64,000 nt of DNA from Epsilonproteobacteria bacterium tcs-49 (GCA_002049495.1 LLYS01000006.1:1-64000), one strand, 5' to 3'. Positions 7,703 through 15,943 are shown, counted from the first letter of the stretch. Notes: generated by a model not told the origin, from the letters alone. Program-made: numbers and translations.

Positions 7703-7989
7703 TCTGCGAAATTTTAGGATGATTTTTTCCTACCACTCCCAAAAGCGATTAATTTACTCAAAAAGCGACTCAAAAGCGATATGTTTAACCATCTACTAAA
7801 AAGCATTTAAACGCCCTATAAAGCTAATTTAAACGCTATTAAATGATATAGGCTTTAGGCACTCCCAAAAAATATCCCGTTTTAAAATTGAGGTTTATTT
7901 GAAGTTGTAAAATATATACTAAGACACATTTTTTTTAAACTAAGACACATTTAAAAAAAAGAAAGACACACAAGAGAAAGACACATTTT
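7703..7989. promoter_or_regulatory. Gene-free left-end region with iterated AAGACACA octamers
   Basis: No convincing gene is present. The octamer AAGACACA occurs at 7921, 7942, 7963 and 7978, so the first three are exactly 21 bp apart (two helical turns). AAAAGCGA recurs three times around 7741-7777. These iterations just downstream of the repressor gene could bind the transposase, the repressor or a host factor. Confidence 0.5.
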
Positions 7990-8715
7990 TCAATAGAGCT
8001 TAATCTTGCTTCTTACTACTCCTAGAATGTTGCACATTTGGAGCTTCTCATCTGTGTCTAGTTCTATGGGTCTGTAGTTTTCGTTTTCGCTTTCTAATAT
8101 AATGTATGGAGAGAGCGGCATTTTACTTAATCTTTTTACATAGAGTTCTCCATCTATGTTGGCGATCACTGTGTCGCCGTTTCTCGCCTCAGAGTCTCTC
8201 TCTACTATGATGTACTCTCCATCTTTTATGGATGGGAGCATGGAGTCGCCTACCACTCTTATAATGTCAAGCTTTTCAAACCTTTTTATATTTAGGATGT
8301 TTTCAAGAAAGCTTTTGTCAAACTCTAACACTGCTGGCTGGTTTTCATAGGCGTGGTTTCCATATCCAGCTGATGCAAAGATATCATCATAGAAGTTTAA
8401 TTTAATCAGCCTATTGTCTTGGTCTTCTTTTTTCCATGGAGCTTCAGTGATAGTATGTTCACTTGTTAGCTTCATTTTACTTCCAAGCTCTCCAATTTTT
8501 GGAATTTTTGTAGTATTTTCAAACAATTCTCTCATTTCAAAATCACAAACGGCAGAAATTCGCCTTATTACTTTTAATTTAGGATCACTCTCATCTGCTT
8601 CATAGCTTCTAAGCGTACGAACGCTTATATCAACGGCTTTTGCAAGCTCGTCTTGACTCATATTTGCTTGCTTTCTAGCATTTTTTATCCACTCTCCATC
8701 TGTTATATGAGGCAT
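7990..8715 (-). CDS. Prophage repressor: HTH plus S24/LexA-like peptidase domain
   Basis: The 241-aa CI-type repressor has an N-terminal HTH (MSQDELAKAVDISVRTLRSYE). The C-terminal S24 domain has the Ser in VVGDSMLPSIKDGEYIIVE and the Lys in GELYVKRL. S24 repressors cleave themselves when RecA is activated, so this prophage is probably induced by DNA damage, unlike Mu itself. It is divergent from the ner-like and transposase genes across a 235-bp control region. Confidence 0.88.
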   Translation of the reverse strand: MPHITDGEWIKNARKQANMSQDELAKAVDISVRTLRSYEADESDPKLKVIRRISAVCDFEMRELFENTTKIPKIGELGSKMKLTSEHTITEAPWKKEDQDNRLIKLNFYDDIFASAGYGNHAYENQPAVLEFDKSFLENILNIKRFEKLDIIRVVGDSMLPSIKDGEYIIVERDSEARNGDTVIANIDGELYVKRLSKMPLSPYIILESENENYRPIELDTDEKLQMCNILGVVRSKIKLY

Positions 8716-8752
8716 TTTTTCTCCTTTTTAATGAAAATTTTCGCAGTTTCAC

Positions 8753-8780
8753 TTGACAAGAGGCAATTTTTGCATATAAT
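8753..8780 (+). promoter_or_regulatory. Early rightward prophage promoter
   Basis: A consensus sigma-70 promoter, TTGACA - 16 bp - TATAAT, lies in the repressor/ner intergenic region and points toward the ner-like and transposase genes. The long leader between it and the ner ATG at 8951 probably contains operators. Confidence 0.8.
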
Positions 8781-8950
8781 TACTTCAACATTTGATGACA
8801 TTGTATCGTAAAACGAGACAAAATGCACTAGGTGTTGAGTTTTTTTACAATTTGCGATGTACCGAAAGGTTTAAAACTGCGACCTGCATCGCCATTTTGA
8901 GAGGTTTTTTGTGTGGATAAAACACAGAAACAATGAAAGGATAAAAAGCG

Positions 8951-9181
8951 ATGACTGAGATGAAAAAATACTTTATAGACAACTGTATTAGCTTCGCTGC
9001 TTTTGCTAGAAAGCACGGGCTTGAAAAATCTACTTTGTCACGAGTGGTTAACGGCGAGATCAACTGCGAGAGACGAGGCGGAAATACAGAGAAAGTTGCA
9101 AAGGTGTTTTGGGAACTGGGTATCTGGGTAGGCGAAAAGCCCAAAGTACTCCAAAAAGCAGAAAAAGAAACAGACAAATAA
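8951..9181 (+). CDS. Ner/Cro-like HTH regulator
   Basis: The 76-aa product has one helix-turn-helix (SFAAFARKHGLEKSTLSRVVNGE). Position and size match Mu Ner, which dampens early and repressor transcription. The ATG follows AAAGGATAAAAAGCG. It is transcribed with the transposase gene nine bases downstream of its stop. Confidence 0.7.
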   Translation: MTEMKKYFIDNCISFAAFARKHGLEKSTLSRVVNGEINCERRGGNTEKVAKVFWELGIWVGEKPKVLQKAEKETDK

Positions 9182-9190
9182 GGAGCTGCC

Positions 9191-10840
9191 ATGTATGCAG
9201 AGACCAAAATAGCATCGGTTGTATTGGAAGTGAGCTTGAGTGCGCTGAAAAATGCAGCAAAAAGAAACTCTAAAAAGTACAACTATAGATATATTGATGG
9301 TGTGGGCAGAGGTGGTAAAAAGCTTTTAATTGAGGTTGATGAAGTAGAGGTTGCGGTTGCAATTGAACGAGGTGACTTGCAAGAAGATATAACGGTTTAT
9401 GAAGAGCTTGGAAGCGGAGAGCTTGGCGAAGTGGCTTGGAATGCTATAAACTGCGAACCAAAAGAGGTGAGCGTTAAAGATGAAGAGTCAAAGCCAAAGC
9501 CAAAAGCAAAAGAGCCTAAGTATTTTGAACTTGATGAGCGACAAAAAGAGCAGGCTCAAGAGAGGCTACAGATACTCAAAGACTGGGATGAGTACAAAAA
9601 AGAGAGAGTACCTCTTAAAAAATTTATAGATCATAAAAATAGAAGCAACCTTGATTTAAAGCTCACTGAAGCAACACTCTATCGATGGCAAAGAAACTAC
9701 AAAGCCAAGGGCATCACCGGCTTAGCTGATATGCGAGGCAAGGCTCGAAAAGGAAAAACAACGCTTAAGCCGTGGATGCAAGAGTTTATACTTGAGCAAT
9801 TCAGAGCCTTTGGAGCCGGAGGTTTGAATATGCATCAACTGTGGGACGCACTTCATGAGGAGGCGACTCGTAAAGGTGAGTGCGATTATATCGCATTTTT
9901 GAAAAAAGAGCAAAAACCAATCTGTGACTACGGCACGGTGAAGCGGTTTATTGAAAACTACTACAAAGACAACCACCTTGAATATGTGATGGTAACGCAG
10001 GGCGAGGATAAAGCTAAGAGTTGTCTTCAACCATCCATGGGTAACCAAAAAGAAAACATACTCAGACGAAACCAGTGTTGGCAGATTGACTCATCGCCTC
10101 TTGATGTGATGGTAAGAGACGGTGAAGATGGTGCAGCATTTAGACCAGATATCCTCTCAATAGTAGATGTGTTTAGCAGTAGAAGCGTTATGGCGTTAGA
10201 GCGTACATCAAACTCACTTGGACTTGTAAGGCTTATATGGAAAGCGTTTGAGAAGCTTGGAAAACCTGAATACATCAAGGGTGACAACGGTAAAGACTAC
10301 TTATCTAAACAGTTTCAAAACTTACTTAATGGACTTGGAATTGACTATGACAGATCAATCGCTTATGCAGGGGATGAGAAAGGTTTTGTTGAGAGACACT
10401 TTAGAACTGTGCAGCATGCAGGGATGAGTTTCACACCAGGTTACATAGGTAACAACCTTGCAAAGCGTGAGATGATAGAGCAGCGAACTCCAAAGAGAGA
10501 CCGAAAAGCAAAAGATGAGTTTGGTCATGTATCTAAGACAAATCAAAAGCATCTGCTTACTTTTGAGCAGATGAAGATGAGACTTGATACCGAGGTTGCC
10601 AAATGGGACATCATGCGAGTTCGTAGAAAAGCAGAGAGTCCTATGGATAGATGGAACGCTGATGAGACACCTATTAGAGAGGTTTCTTATGAAGAGTTTA
10701 TTCTTTATGCAGGCGGAGCTGAGATCAGAACCGTAAGCAAACGAGGTATTGAGTATGAAGCTCTTAGGTTTGTGGGTGATGGACTTCCGCCGGTTGGAAC
10801 TAAGGTCGAGGTAGATAGGAGTAAGAGATGGAGAGACTAG
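9191..10840 (+). CDS. Mu-type DDE transposase (MuA-like)
   Basis: The 549-aa transposase has N-terminal DNA-binding modules and the catalytic triad: Asp in QCWQIDSSPLDVMV, Asp in YIKGDNGKDYLS and Glu in FVERHFRTVQH. A Mu-type C-terminal beta-barrel segment follows. It carries out strand transfer at the TG...CA ends, consistent with the 5-bp duplication. It ends with a 13-nt overlap with the next gene. No MuB-type ATPase follows. Confidence 0.93.
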   Translation: MYAETKIASVVLEVSLSALKNAAKRNSKKYNYRYIDGVGRGGKKLLIEVDEVEVAVAIERGDLQEDITVYEELGSGELGEVAWNAINCEPKEVSVKDEESKPKPKAKEPKYFELDERQKEQAQERLQILKDWDEYKKERVPLKKFIDHKNRSNLDLKLTEATLYRWQRNYKAKGITGLADMRGKARKGKTTLKPWMQEFILEQFRAFGAGGLNMHQLWDALHEEATRKGECDYIAFLKKEQKPICDYGTVKRFIENYYKDNHLEYVMVTQGEDKAKSCLQPSMGNQKENILRRNQCWQIDSSPLDVMVRDGEDGAAFRPDILSIVDVFSSRSVMALERTSNSLGLVRLIWKAFEKLGKPEYIKGDNGKDYLSKQFQNLLNGLGIDYDRSIAYAGDEKGFVERHFRTVQHAGMSFTPGYIGNNLAKREMIEQRTPKRDRKAKDEFGHVSKTNQKHLLTFEQMKMRLDTEVAKWDIMRVRRKAESPMDRWNADETPIREVSYEEFILYAGGAEIRTVSKRGIEYEALRFVGDGLPPVGTKVEVDRSKRWRD

Positions 10841-11061
10841 GAGCTCATCATCAAGCCAAAGGGCTGGAGGAGCTTATGAGAAGACAAGGAGGTATCGAGG
10901 TGATGTTTGACGGGAATGTCAACGAGAAGCTTAGAACTGCGTTGGAGATACTTGATGAGATAGATGAGGAAGAGGATGTATCAACTGCTCTGGTGCTTAC
11001 AAGTTTAAAGACTGCAAAAAGAGCTTTAGATCAAGCTATAAAAGAACATAAACATTGCTAA
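10828..11061 (+). CDS. Small helical hypothetical protein after the transposase
   Basis: The 77-aa acidic helical product (EKLRTALEILDEIDEEEDVSTALVLTSLKTAKRALDQAIKEH) is unrecognised. It begins inside the transposase gene in another frame, preceded by AGGAGTAAGAG. It sits where Mu has the ATPase gene B but is far too short and has no Walker motifs. Confidence 0.55.
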   Translation: MERLGAHHQAKGLEELMRRQGGIEVMFDGNVNEKLRTALEILDEIDEEEDVSTALVLTSLKTAKRALDQAIKEHKHC

Positions 11062-11080
11062 AGCTCACCTTGGTGGGCTT
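11061..11080 (+). terminator. Hairpin after the transposase operon
   Basis: AAGCTCACC and GGTGGGCTT pair (one G-T) across a 2-nt loop just after the 77-aa gene. There is no strong T-run, so attenuation rather than full termination is possible. Confidence 0.4.
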
Positions 11081-11124
11081 TATGGAGTGTTTGCACTCAC
11101 AGATATAAATACAAAGGAGCAATA

Positions 11125-11751
11125 ATGGCAGAGATTAGTGAAAGAGGTTTTTGGATCAACAACAAAGGTGAGGAAGTTCACAAAGATATGGTTCGACCAA
11201 ATGAGCAGATAAGAGATGAGCTTGTAGAGAAGCTGTGTGAGCAAGCAAAAGAGTTATCAAAAACTCTCGCTCAGTTTAAAGGTCAAGCAGGGGATGATAT
11301 AGAGAGTTACTTTAACTTACTGCTCCAAGACTACGGACTTGATGAAAAGAAAAGAAGCAAAAAAGGGAATATGACTCTTGAGAACTTCTCAGGAACAGCA
11401 AAGGTGCAGGTGGCGATTGGCGAGACGCTTAGTTTTGATGAGAAGCTCAATATTGCAAAGCTTAAGATTGATGAGTACTTAACTGACATCACAAAAGATG
11501 CAGACCCGGTTATAAAGACTCTTGTGACTAAAGCTTTCGAGGTTGACAAGCAAGGGAAGATCGATGCTAAGAAAATCTTTGCTTTGAAAAGCTATGAGAT
11601 AACAGACCAAAGATGGCGTGAAGCTATGGAGATCATAGATGAGAGCAAAAAGGTGTCTCATGTGAAGCCTTATATCAGATTTTACACGAGAGAGAGCACA
11701 GAAAAAGGATGGAAGATCATCCCGCTTGATATCGCAGGAGTTGAAGTATGA
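11125..11751 (+). CDS. DUF3164-like phage protein
   Basis: The 208-aa product begins ISERGFWINNKGEEVHKDMVRPNEQIRDELVEKL and has the central NLLLQDYGLDEKKRSKKGNMTLENFSG of the DUF3164 family found in Mu-like early regions. Its function is unknown. The AAGGAGCAATA ribosome-binding site is good. The stop overlaps the amidase ATG. Confidence 0.72.
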   Translation: MAEISERGFWINNKGEEVHKDMVRPNEQIRDELVEKLCEQAKELSKTLAQFKGQAGDDIESYFNLLLQDYGLDEKKRSKKGNMTLENFSGTAKVQVAIGETLSFDEKLNIAKLKIDEYLTDITKDADPVIKTLVTKAFEVDKQGKIDAKKIFALKSYEITDQRWREAMEIIDESKKVSHVKPYIRFYTRESTEKGWKIIPLDIAGVEV

Positions 11752-12305
11752 GAGTAGTTGTTGTTATAGGTCATAGTCAAGAGAGCCAAGGAGCGGCAAA
11801 CAGCTCCTATGATGTGAGTGAGTTTATTTTTAATCAAAAGCTGGCTCACGATATAGAGCATAACTTTTGGAAGCTCAATCCTGAAGATGAAATTGTGGTC
11901 GCATACAGAGAGAACGGATACTCAAAGCTTCCTGGGGAGATAAATGAGCTTAATCCTGATCTTATTGTGAGTCTTCATTGCAATGCTTTTGACACAAGAG
12001 CGAGCGGTTGTGAGATGCTTTACTATCACAAGAGCGAAGATGGAAAAGAGATAGCAAGGATATTCCAAAACCACCTTGTAAAACAGCTTGACAACAAAGA
12101 CAGAGGCATCAAGCCAAGAAGCACAGAGGTTAGAGGCGGTTATCTGCTCAGATACACAAAAGCACCTTGCATCATCTGTGAGCCGTTTTTCATCGACAAC
12201 GATGATGACTTCTTGAGAGCTGATGAGTGCTTTGTAGATGGAGACCTAACTCAATGGTACTGCGAAGCTGTCAATACATCACTTGATTATCTCAAAAACA
12301 AATGA
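11748..12305 (+). CDS. N-acetylmuramoyl-L-alanine amidase (endolysin)
   Basis: The 185-aa Amidase_3-type zinc hydrolase has VVIGHSQESQGA at the start, SLHCNAFDTRASG in the middle and the catalytic Glu region CIICEPFFIDN. There is no signal peptide, so it needs a holin. As in Mu-like phages of this group it sits in the early/middle region, away from the holin-like gene at 24182. Confidence 0.85.
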   Translation: MRVVVVIGHSQESQGAANSSYDVSEFIFNQKLAHDIEHNFWKLNPEDEIVVAYRENGYSKLPGEINELNPDLIVSLHCNAFDTRASGCEMLYYHKSEDGKEIARIFQNHLVKQLDNKDRGIKPRSTEVRGGYLLRYTKAPCIICEPFFIDNDDDFLRADECFVDGDLTQWYCEAVNTSLDYLKNK

Positions 12306-12309
12306 ATAT

Positions 12310-12343
12310 AAAGCCCGTTTAAACAGTGTTAAACGGGCTTTTA
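12310..12343 (+). terminator. Strong hairpin after the amidase gene
   Basis: A 13-bp perfect stem (AAAGCCCGTTTAA / TTAAACGGGCTTT) with a 6-nt loop, followed by TT, lies right after the amidase stop. Confidence 0.7.
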
Positions 12344-12403
12344 AATAACACTTTTTAAAGCTTCTAAGATGGGAGCTTTAAAGATTGTTTTTTAGGAGTA
12401 TAA

Positions 12404-12625
12404 ATGCAAAGCAAGATTGAAAGCTTTATTGAGAGCATACTTAATACTGCCAGCGGTTTTGTGCTTTCTTTGTTTCTTGTGAACACGGTGCTACCGTTTT
12501 ATGGTTTTGATGTGAAGCCAGGGCAGTCTTTAGAGATAGTGATGATTTTTACAGTTGCATCTGTATGTCGCAGCTATATCTGGAGGAGAGTGTTTAATAA
12601 AAAAGCATTGAAAGGAAAGAGATGA
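12404..12625 (+). CDS. Small two-TM phage protein (DUF7220-like)
   Basis: The 73-aa product begins MQSKIESFIESILNTASGF and has two hydrophobic segments followed by SVCRSYIWRRVFNKK. This is the pattern of a small phage membrane family often found near lysis genes. A holin or antiholin role is possible but unproven. RBS: TTTAGGAGTATAA. Confidence 0.6.
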   Translation: MQSKIESFIESILNTASGFVLSLFLVNTVLPFYGFDVKPGQSLEIVMIFTVASVCRSYIWRRVFNKKALKGKR

Positions 12626-12656
12626 GTTTGTAGAGAAAGTCAAGAAGTCACTGGCA

Positions 12657-12809
12657 ATGAGAAAAGACGGCTTAAACAAAACAGAGCTGCTTGAAGCAAC
12701 GGGGCATAAAAAAGATGATAAGACCGCAAGAGATACTCTTGATAAGTTCACTGACAAATTTTGGAAAGCTAAAAAACAAGGCAATAGATATATCTATAGC
12801 TTAAACTAG
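12657..12809 (+). CDS. Small winged-helix-like protein, start uncertain
   Basis: The 50-aa frame (KDGLNKTELLEATGHKKDDKTARDTLDKFTDKFWKAKKQGNRYIYSLN) resembles a winged-helix module. The Rha-like protein's C-terminus has a similar pattern (RQGELLARVGKAKNDKTALNWL). The frame is open back to about 12613 with no ATG before 12657. An overlapping ATG at 12622 is in the wrong frame, so a small frameshift may have removed the real start. Confidence 0.45.
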   Translation: MRKDGLNKTELLEATGHKKDDKTARDTLDKFTDKFWKAKKQGNRYIYSLN

Positions 12810-12817
12810 GAGAGAAG

Positions 12818-12916
12818 ATGAAATTGATTTACATAGACACTGAGACAACTGGGTTAACTCCAAGCGATAAGCTTGAGGTGTATGTATCTAAGCTACAACT
12901 TGGAGGTTTAAAATGA
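12818..12916 (+). CDS. 32-aa remnant with a DnaQ-exonuclease start
   Basis: GGAGAGAAG precedes an ATG encoding MKLIYIDTETTGLTPSDKLEVYVSKLQLGGLK. The opening YIDTETTGL is the ExoI motif of DEDD exonucleases, but the frame stops after 32 residues and overlaps the next ATG. It is probably a deletion remnant, possibly kept as a coupling leader peptide. Confidence 0.4.
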   Translation: MKLIYIDTETTGLTPSDKLEVYVSKLQLGGLK

Positions 12917-13368
12917 CAAAGAGACAAAAAGAGCTACAAAAGCATCTTATAAAAGTATGCCATACGCTCAAAGCAAACAAGTTCCCAGATGATGACACTA
13001 GAAAAGATTATCTGTATAAGAATTATGGTGTTGACAGCTTGAGTGATATGAATATCGACCAGCTTAAAGAGTTTGCCGTGTATCTTGGCTATGGTAGAAA
13101 AAACAAAGCAAAGCCAGCAAACAAAGAGAAAGCTGAGAATGATATATCAAAAGCGACCCAAAGACAGATAGATACTATAGAGGGGATATGGTTTAGGATT
13201 GCAAGAGAGAAAACAGACTTTGCGCTAAGAAGCTACATCAACCGCATAGTTGGTTATAGACCTTTGTATTTGAGATTTTTGAGCCGAGATGAAGCTCAAA
13301 AAATAATAAATGGATTGTTGCAGATGCAAAGGAGCTGGAAAAAAAGTCAAGATGATAAAAACGGCTAG
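12913..13368 (+). CDS. GemA/gp16-like Mu regulatory protein
   Basis: The 151-aa product's C-terminal half (TQRQIDTIEGIWFRIAREKTDFALRSYINRIVG...EAQKIINGLLQMQ) matches the Mu gp16/GemA family (DUF1018). The N-terminus is helical and Lys-rich. GemA in Mu affects host gene expression and late functions. It precedes the mor-like gene, as in Mu. Confidence 0.75.
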   Translation: MTKRQKELQKHLIKVCHTLKANKFPDDDTRKDYLYKNYGVDSLSDMNIDQLKEFAVYLGYGRKNKAKPANKEKAENDISKATQRQIDTIEGIWFRIAREKTDFALRSYINRIVGYRPLYLRFLSRDEAQKIINGLLQMQRSWKKSQDDKNG

Positions 13369-13454
13369 AGCGGGTCTAGCCGTGTCTGTGTCCGATTTGT
13401 GCGAGGAGTGAGGCTCTTCACAACCGCTGTATTGTAACACAAGGAGAGTTAGAA

Positions 13455-13736
13455 ATGGTTTCAACGGTTGATATTTTTGAAGAATTTTTCAAAAAAGTGA
13501 AAGAGTGCGACTCAATAAGTGATATTTATAAAGAGTATGGCGGTAGTAGTATCTATGTGCCATCTTATAAATCGGTATGCCGAAATGAGGACATTTTAGC
13601 GGAGTATGATGCGATGCTAAGAGTTGGTAAAGGCGGGAGTGCAACGATCAGAACACTGGCAAACAAGTACGACCTCTCAGTCTCTCAGGTGTATGCCATA
13701 ACCAAAGAGATACGAGAGCCTTCGCTGTTTGGGTAA
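13455..13736 (+). CDS. Mor-family middle transcription activator
   Basis: The 93-aa product carries the Mor/C family pattern: a dimerisation region with GGSSIYVPS and an HTH (IRTLANKYDLSVSQVYAITKEI). Mor activates the middle promoter in Mu. No separate C-type activator was found, so this protein may drive late genes too. RBS: AAGGAGAGTTAGAA. Confidence 0.8.
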   Translation: MVSTVDIFEEFFKKVKECDSISDIYKEYGGSSIYVPSYKSVCRNEDILAEYDAMLRVGKGGSATIRTLANKYDLSVSQVYAITKEIREPSLFG

Positions 13737-13742
13737 AGCTTG

Positions 13743-13785
13743 ATGGCGAGAGTTAAGCAGCTCATGGCGTTTTAACTGTCGCCAT
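13743..13785 (+). terminator. Hairpin downstream of the mor-like gene
   Basis: ATGGCGAGAGTTAA pairs with TTAACTGTCGCCAT (13 of 14) around a 15-nt loop. There is no T-run, so it is a structured 3' end or processing site rather than a classical terminator. Confidence 0.4.
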
Positions 13786-13815
13786 AGACAAAATTCGATA
13801 GAATAAGGAGAAAAA

Positions 13816-14082
13816 ATGCAAGGAAAATACATGATAGAAAAAAGTTGCCGTATAGGGGTAAATGATATAACATTTGTGAGTGTTACATGTAAACACTGCA
13901 AAAGTGAGATGAACATCGCTGCTATCAACCCAAGAAAAGTAACAAGCTGTGGGGTGTGTGGAACGCCATACATCAAAGAGGAGTATGAGAGCATACAAGC
14001 TTTATGTGAAGCGATAGCCTTTTTCCAAGAGAGCAAAGTGGTAGGGGTGAGCATAGTAGCAAGAGGGGGCGATGATGAGTGA
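13816..14082 (+). CDS. Zinc-ribbon phage protein
   Basis: The 88-aa product has two CxxC knuckles (CKHC and CGVC, about 20 residues apart) typical of a zinc ribbon. The function is unknown; such proteins in phages often contact nucleic acid or RNA polymerase. It overlaps the following HTH gene. Confidence 0.55.
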   Translation: MQGKYMIEKSCRIGVNDITFVSVTCKHCKSEMNIAAINPRKVTSCGVCGTPYIKEEYESIQALCEAIAFFQESKVVGVSIVARGGDDE

Positions 14083-14314
14083 GGAGCTAAACATCGTCAA
14101 GGCTACGGCTAAGAGGCTGGGGATGACTTATCGTCAGCTTGGGGAAGCGGTGGGGTATAGTGAGGGAGCTATTAAAAACGCCGCACTTGCACTAGAAATA
14201 AGCCCATCTATGCAAAAGGCTATTGACTTGTATCTTGAAAACCTTGAACTTAAACAAAAACTACAAACTTCCGAAAACTTCAAACAACACCTCAAGGACT
14301 TCTTAGGCAACTAA
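14072..14314 (+). CDS. Small HTH protein
   Basis: The 80-aa product has an HTH-like stretch (MTYRQLGEAVGYSEGAIKNAAL) and a leucine-rich helical tail (YLENLELKQKL). It is probably a DNA-binding regulator. The family is not recognised. ATGATGAG gives two possible starts. Confidence 0.55.
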   Translation: MMSEELNIVKATAKRLGMTYRQLGEAVGYSEGAIKNAALALEISPSMQKAIDLYLENLELKQKLQTSENFKQHLKDFLGN

Positions 14315-14326
14315 GAGTCCTTTTTT
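14294..14326 (+). terminator. Rho-independent terminator of the regulatory operon
   Basis: AAGGACTTCTTAG and CTAAGAGTCCTT form a 12-bp stem with one bulge and a GCAA loop, followed by TTTTTT. It overlaps the end of the HTH gene. Confidence 0.8.
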
Positions 14327-14451
14327 ATTACTCTTCTTTTTTAAATCTTCCTAAAATATGCTTTTATATCTTGACAAAAGAAACAAAATAGGATAATATT
14401 TCGCTTGTTAGTCCTAAAGAGTGACTAAAAATCTACATGTAAGGAGCGATA

Positions 14452-15144
14452 ATGGAAATTATCCAAATCAAAAACGAGGTGCCAGTTGTTAGTCATAGAG
14501 TGATAGCTGAACATACAGCAATTAAAGCAAGAAGCGTGAGATTGTTGATTGATAATCATCAAGATGATTTAGAGGAGTTTGGGGTTTTGTCATTTGAAAT
14601 GACTAAACCTGCTGAAGGGAGTCAAGGTGGTCGTCCTCAGAAAACATACCACCTTAACGAACAGCAAGCAACTTTGTTGATGACATACTTAAGCAATACG
14701 CCAAAAGTAGTCGAGTTCAAAAAAGCACTTGTAAAAGAATTTTACCATCTTAAGCAAAAAAATACAATGAGTGACTCACAACCCCTTTGGCTTATAAGCA
14801 AAGCTATGGAGACGATGCTCACCCAACAAAGCACTATCCTTACACTCTTAGAGCAGAAACTAAGAGATGAGCCTGCTATCAACCGTGAGTTTATCTATAT
14901 CGACAAGCCTACTTCACGGATGCAGCACCATAGACTTAGCAATGAGGAGAAGTTTATCGCCAAAGTTACAAAAACGCTAGAGAGTGAAGAGGGGCTTAGA
15001 CAAGGGGAGCTTTTGGCTCGTGTGGGTAAAGCCAAAAATGACAAGACCGCTCTAAACTGGCTTAGAGGGTACGATGGTATCTACTGGAGAGCCAATGTGA
15101 TCAACGGCAATACTTTTAGCTATAGCTTAATCAGGGAGGCGTAA
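14452..15144 (+). CDS. Rha-family phage regulatory protein
   Basis: The 230-aa protein's N-terminal 100 residues match the Rha domain (VPVVSHRVIAEHTAIKARSVRLLIDNHQDDLEEFG..., GRPQKTYHLNEQQATLLMTYL). The C-terminus is a winged-helix-like module. Rha proteins interfere with lysogenic growth or regulate phage genes in IHF-negative hosts. RBS: AAGGAGCGATA. Confidence 0.8.
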   Translation: MEIIQIKNEVPVVSHRVIAEHTAIKARSVRLLIDNHQDDLEEFGVLSFEMTKPAEGSQGGRPQKTYHLNEQQATLLMTYLSNTPKVVEFKKALVKEFYHLKQKNTMSDSQPLWLISKAMETMLTQQSTILTLLEQKLRDEPAINREFIYIDKPTSRMQHHRLSNEEKFIAKVTKTLESEEGLRQGELLARVGKAKNDKTALNWLRGYDGIYWRANVINGNTFSYSLIREA

Positions 15145-15145
15145 T

Positions 15146-15367
15146 ATGAGCAAAGTATCTTTTGACCTTGATGCGATCAAATGCAACATCGAAGACTACA
15201 AATCAAAGTGTGCCTTTATGGCTCATGCTCTTATAGCCATAAAAGACCCAAGTGACGATGACCGCCGTGGAGCTATGATCATCATGGAGGACTTGCAAGC
15301 TGGACTTGAGAACCTCTATGATGATGTGAACAGCATAGATAAGCTTATGAGGAAAAATACTCTGTGA
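15146..15367 (+). CDS. Small hypothetical phage protein
   Basis: The 73-aa acidic helical product (MSKVSFDLDAIKCNIEDYKSKCAFMAHALIAI...) is unrecognised. It starts two bases after the Rha stop and converges on the head operon, overlapping the end of the gpG-like gene by 23 nt. Confidence 0.55.
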   Translation: MSKVSFDLDAIKCNIEDYKSKCAFMAHALIAIKDPSDDDRRGAMIIMEDLQAGLENLYDDVNSIDKLMRKNTL

Positions 15368-15803
15368 GGTTTCTTTGTATCTTTTTTATCATATCAGTCG
15401 GAAGCAGTCCGTTCTCATCTATAGGCAAGAACGGACGGGCTGCTATGTTTTTCTTTTTGCTTCCAAACTGATGAGAGAGTCCGTACTGGAACCTCTCTCC
15501 TGCGTTTACCCCTACAAAAAGCGTTTTGCCACTCACCTGCATCGCTAGAGAATCGCTTAATCTTCCTCTATCAAAGAGTATCTTACCTCTTCCTTTTTTT
15601 GCTTTGAGCGTGGCTTGGTTTAGGGCTTTCCACTTTTGCCCAAAGGGGCTTGTCTGTGTTTGAAACGCTTTGCTTGTGGCGTTATACAGTGGTCGCCCCA
15701 CCGCCTCCTCTAAAGCACCCTCTATCTCTTCGCCTTTTACTCTTAGGCTCTTTAGCTTTGAGACTATCTCTTCTAAGCCTTGTATTTTTATTTGTACTTG
15801 CAT
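15345..15803 (-). CDS. Virion morphogenesis protein (Mu gpG-like)
   Basis: The 152-aa product fits the phage virion morphogenesis family: QTQTSPFGQKWKALNQATLKAKKGRGKILFDRGRLSDSLAM and a C-terminal AARPFLPI. In Mu this class acts at head-tail completion. It is the last gene of the leftward head block, separated from the MuF-like gene by a structured 115-bp gap. Confidence 0.75.
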   Translation of the reverse strand: MQVQIKIQGLEEIVSKLKSLRVKGEEIEGALEEAVGRPLYNATSKAFQTQTSPFGQKWKALNQATLKAKKGRGKILFDRGRLSDSLAMQVSGKTLFVGVNAGERFQYGLSHQFGSKKKNIAARPFLPIDENGLLPTDMIKKIQRNLTEYFSS

Positions 15804-15845
15804 GCTACAACCTTTACAACTTTAACAACTTTGTGGTATAATGGT

Positions 15846-15943
15846 TTTATCAAAAGAGGGACGAGCGGTAATAATGAGGCAATGTGAGCTCCGCCCTGCA
15901 AAAATACCGCCCTATACTCACTTTAATCCCTCTTTTTGATAAA
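15846..15943 (-). ncRNA. Candidate pseudoknotted RNA element between the MuF-like and gpG-like genes
   Basis: A 16-bp outer stem (TTTATCAAAAGAGGGA, 15846-15861, with TCCCTCTTTTTGATAAA, 15927-15943, one bulge) encloses two crossing helices. These are GCGGTA/TACCGC (15865-15870 with 15905-15910) and GTGAG/CTCAC (15884-15888 with 15917-15921). The outer stem includes the end of the MuF-like gene. An alternative GCGG/CCGC pairing is possible. The family is unknown; it could be an RNA regulator of gpG translation or a processing element. Confidence 0.4.
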
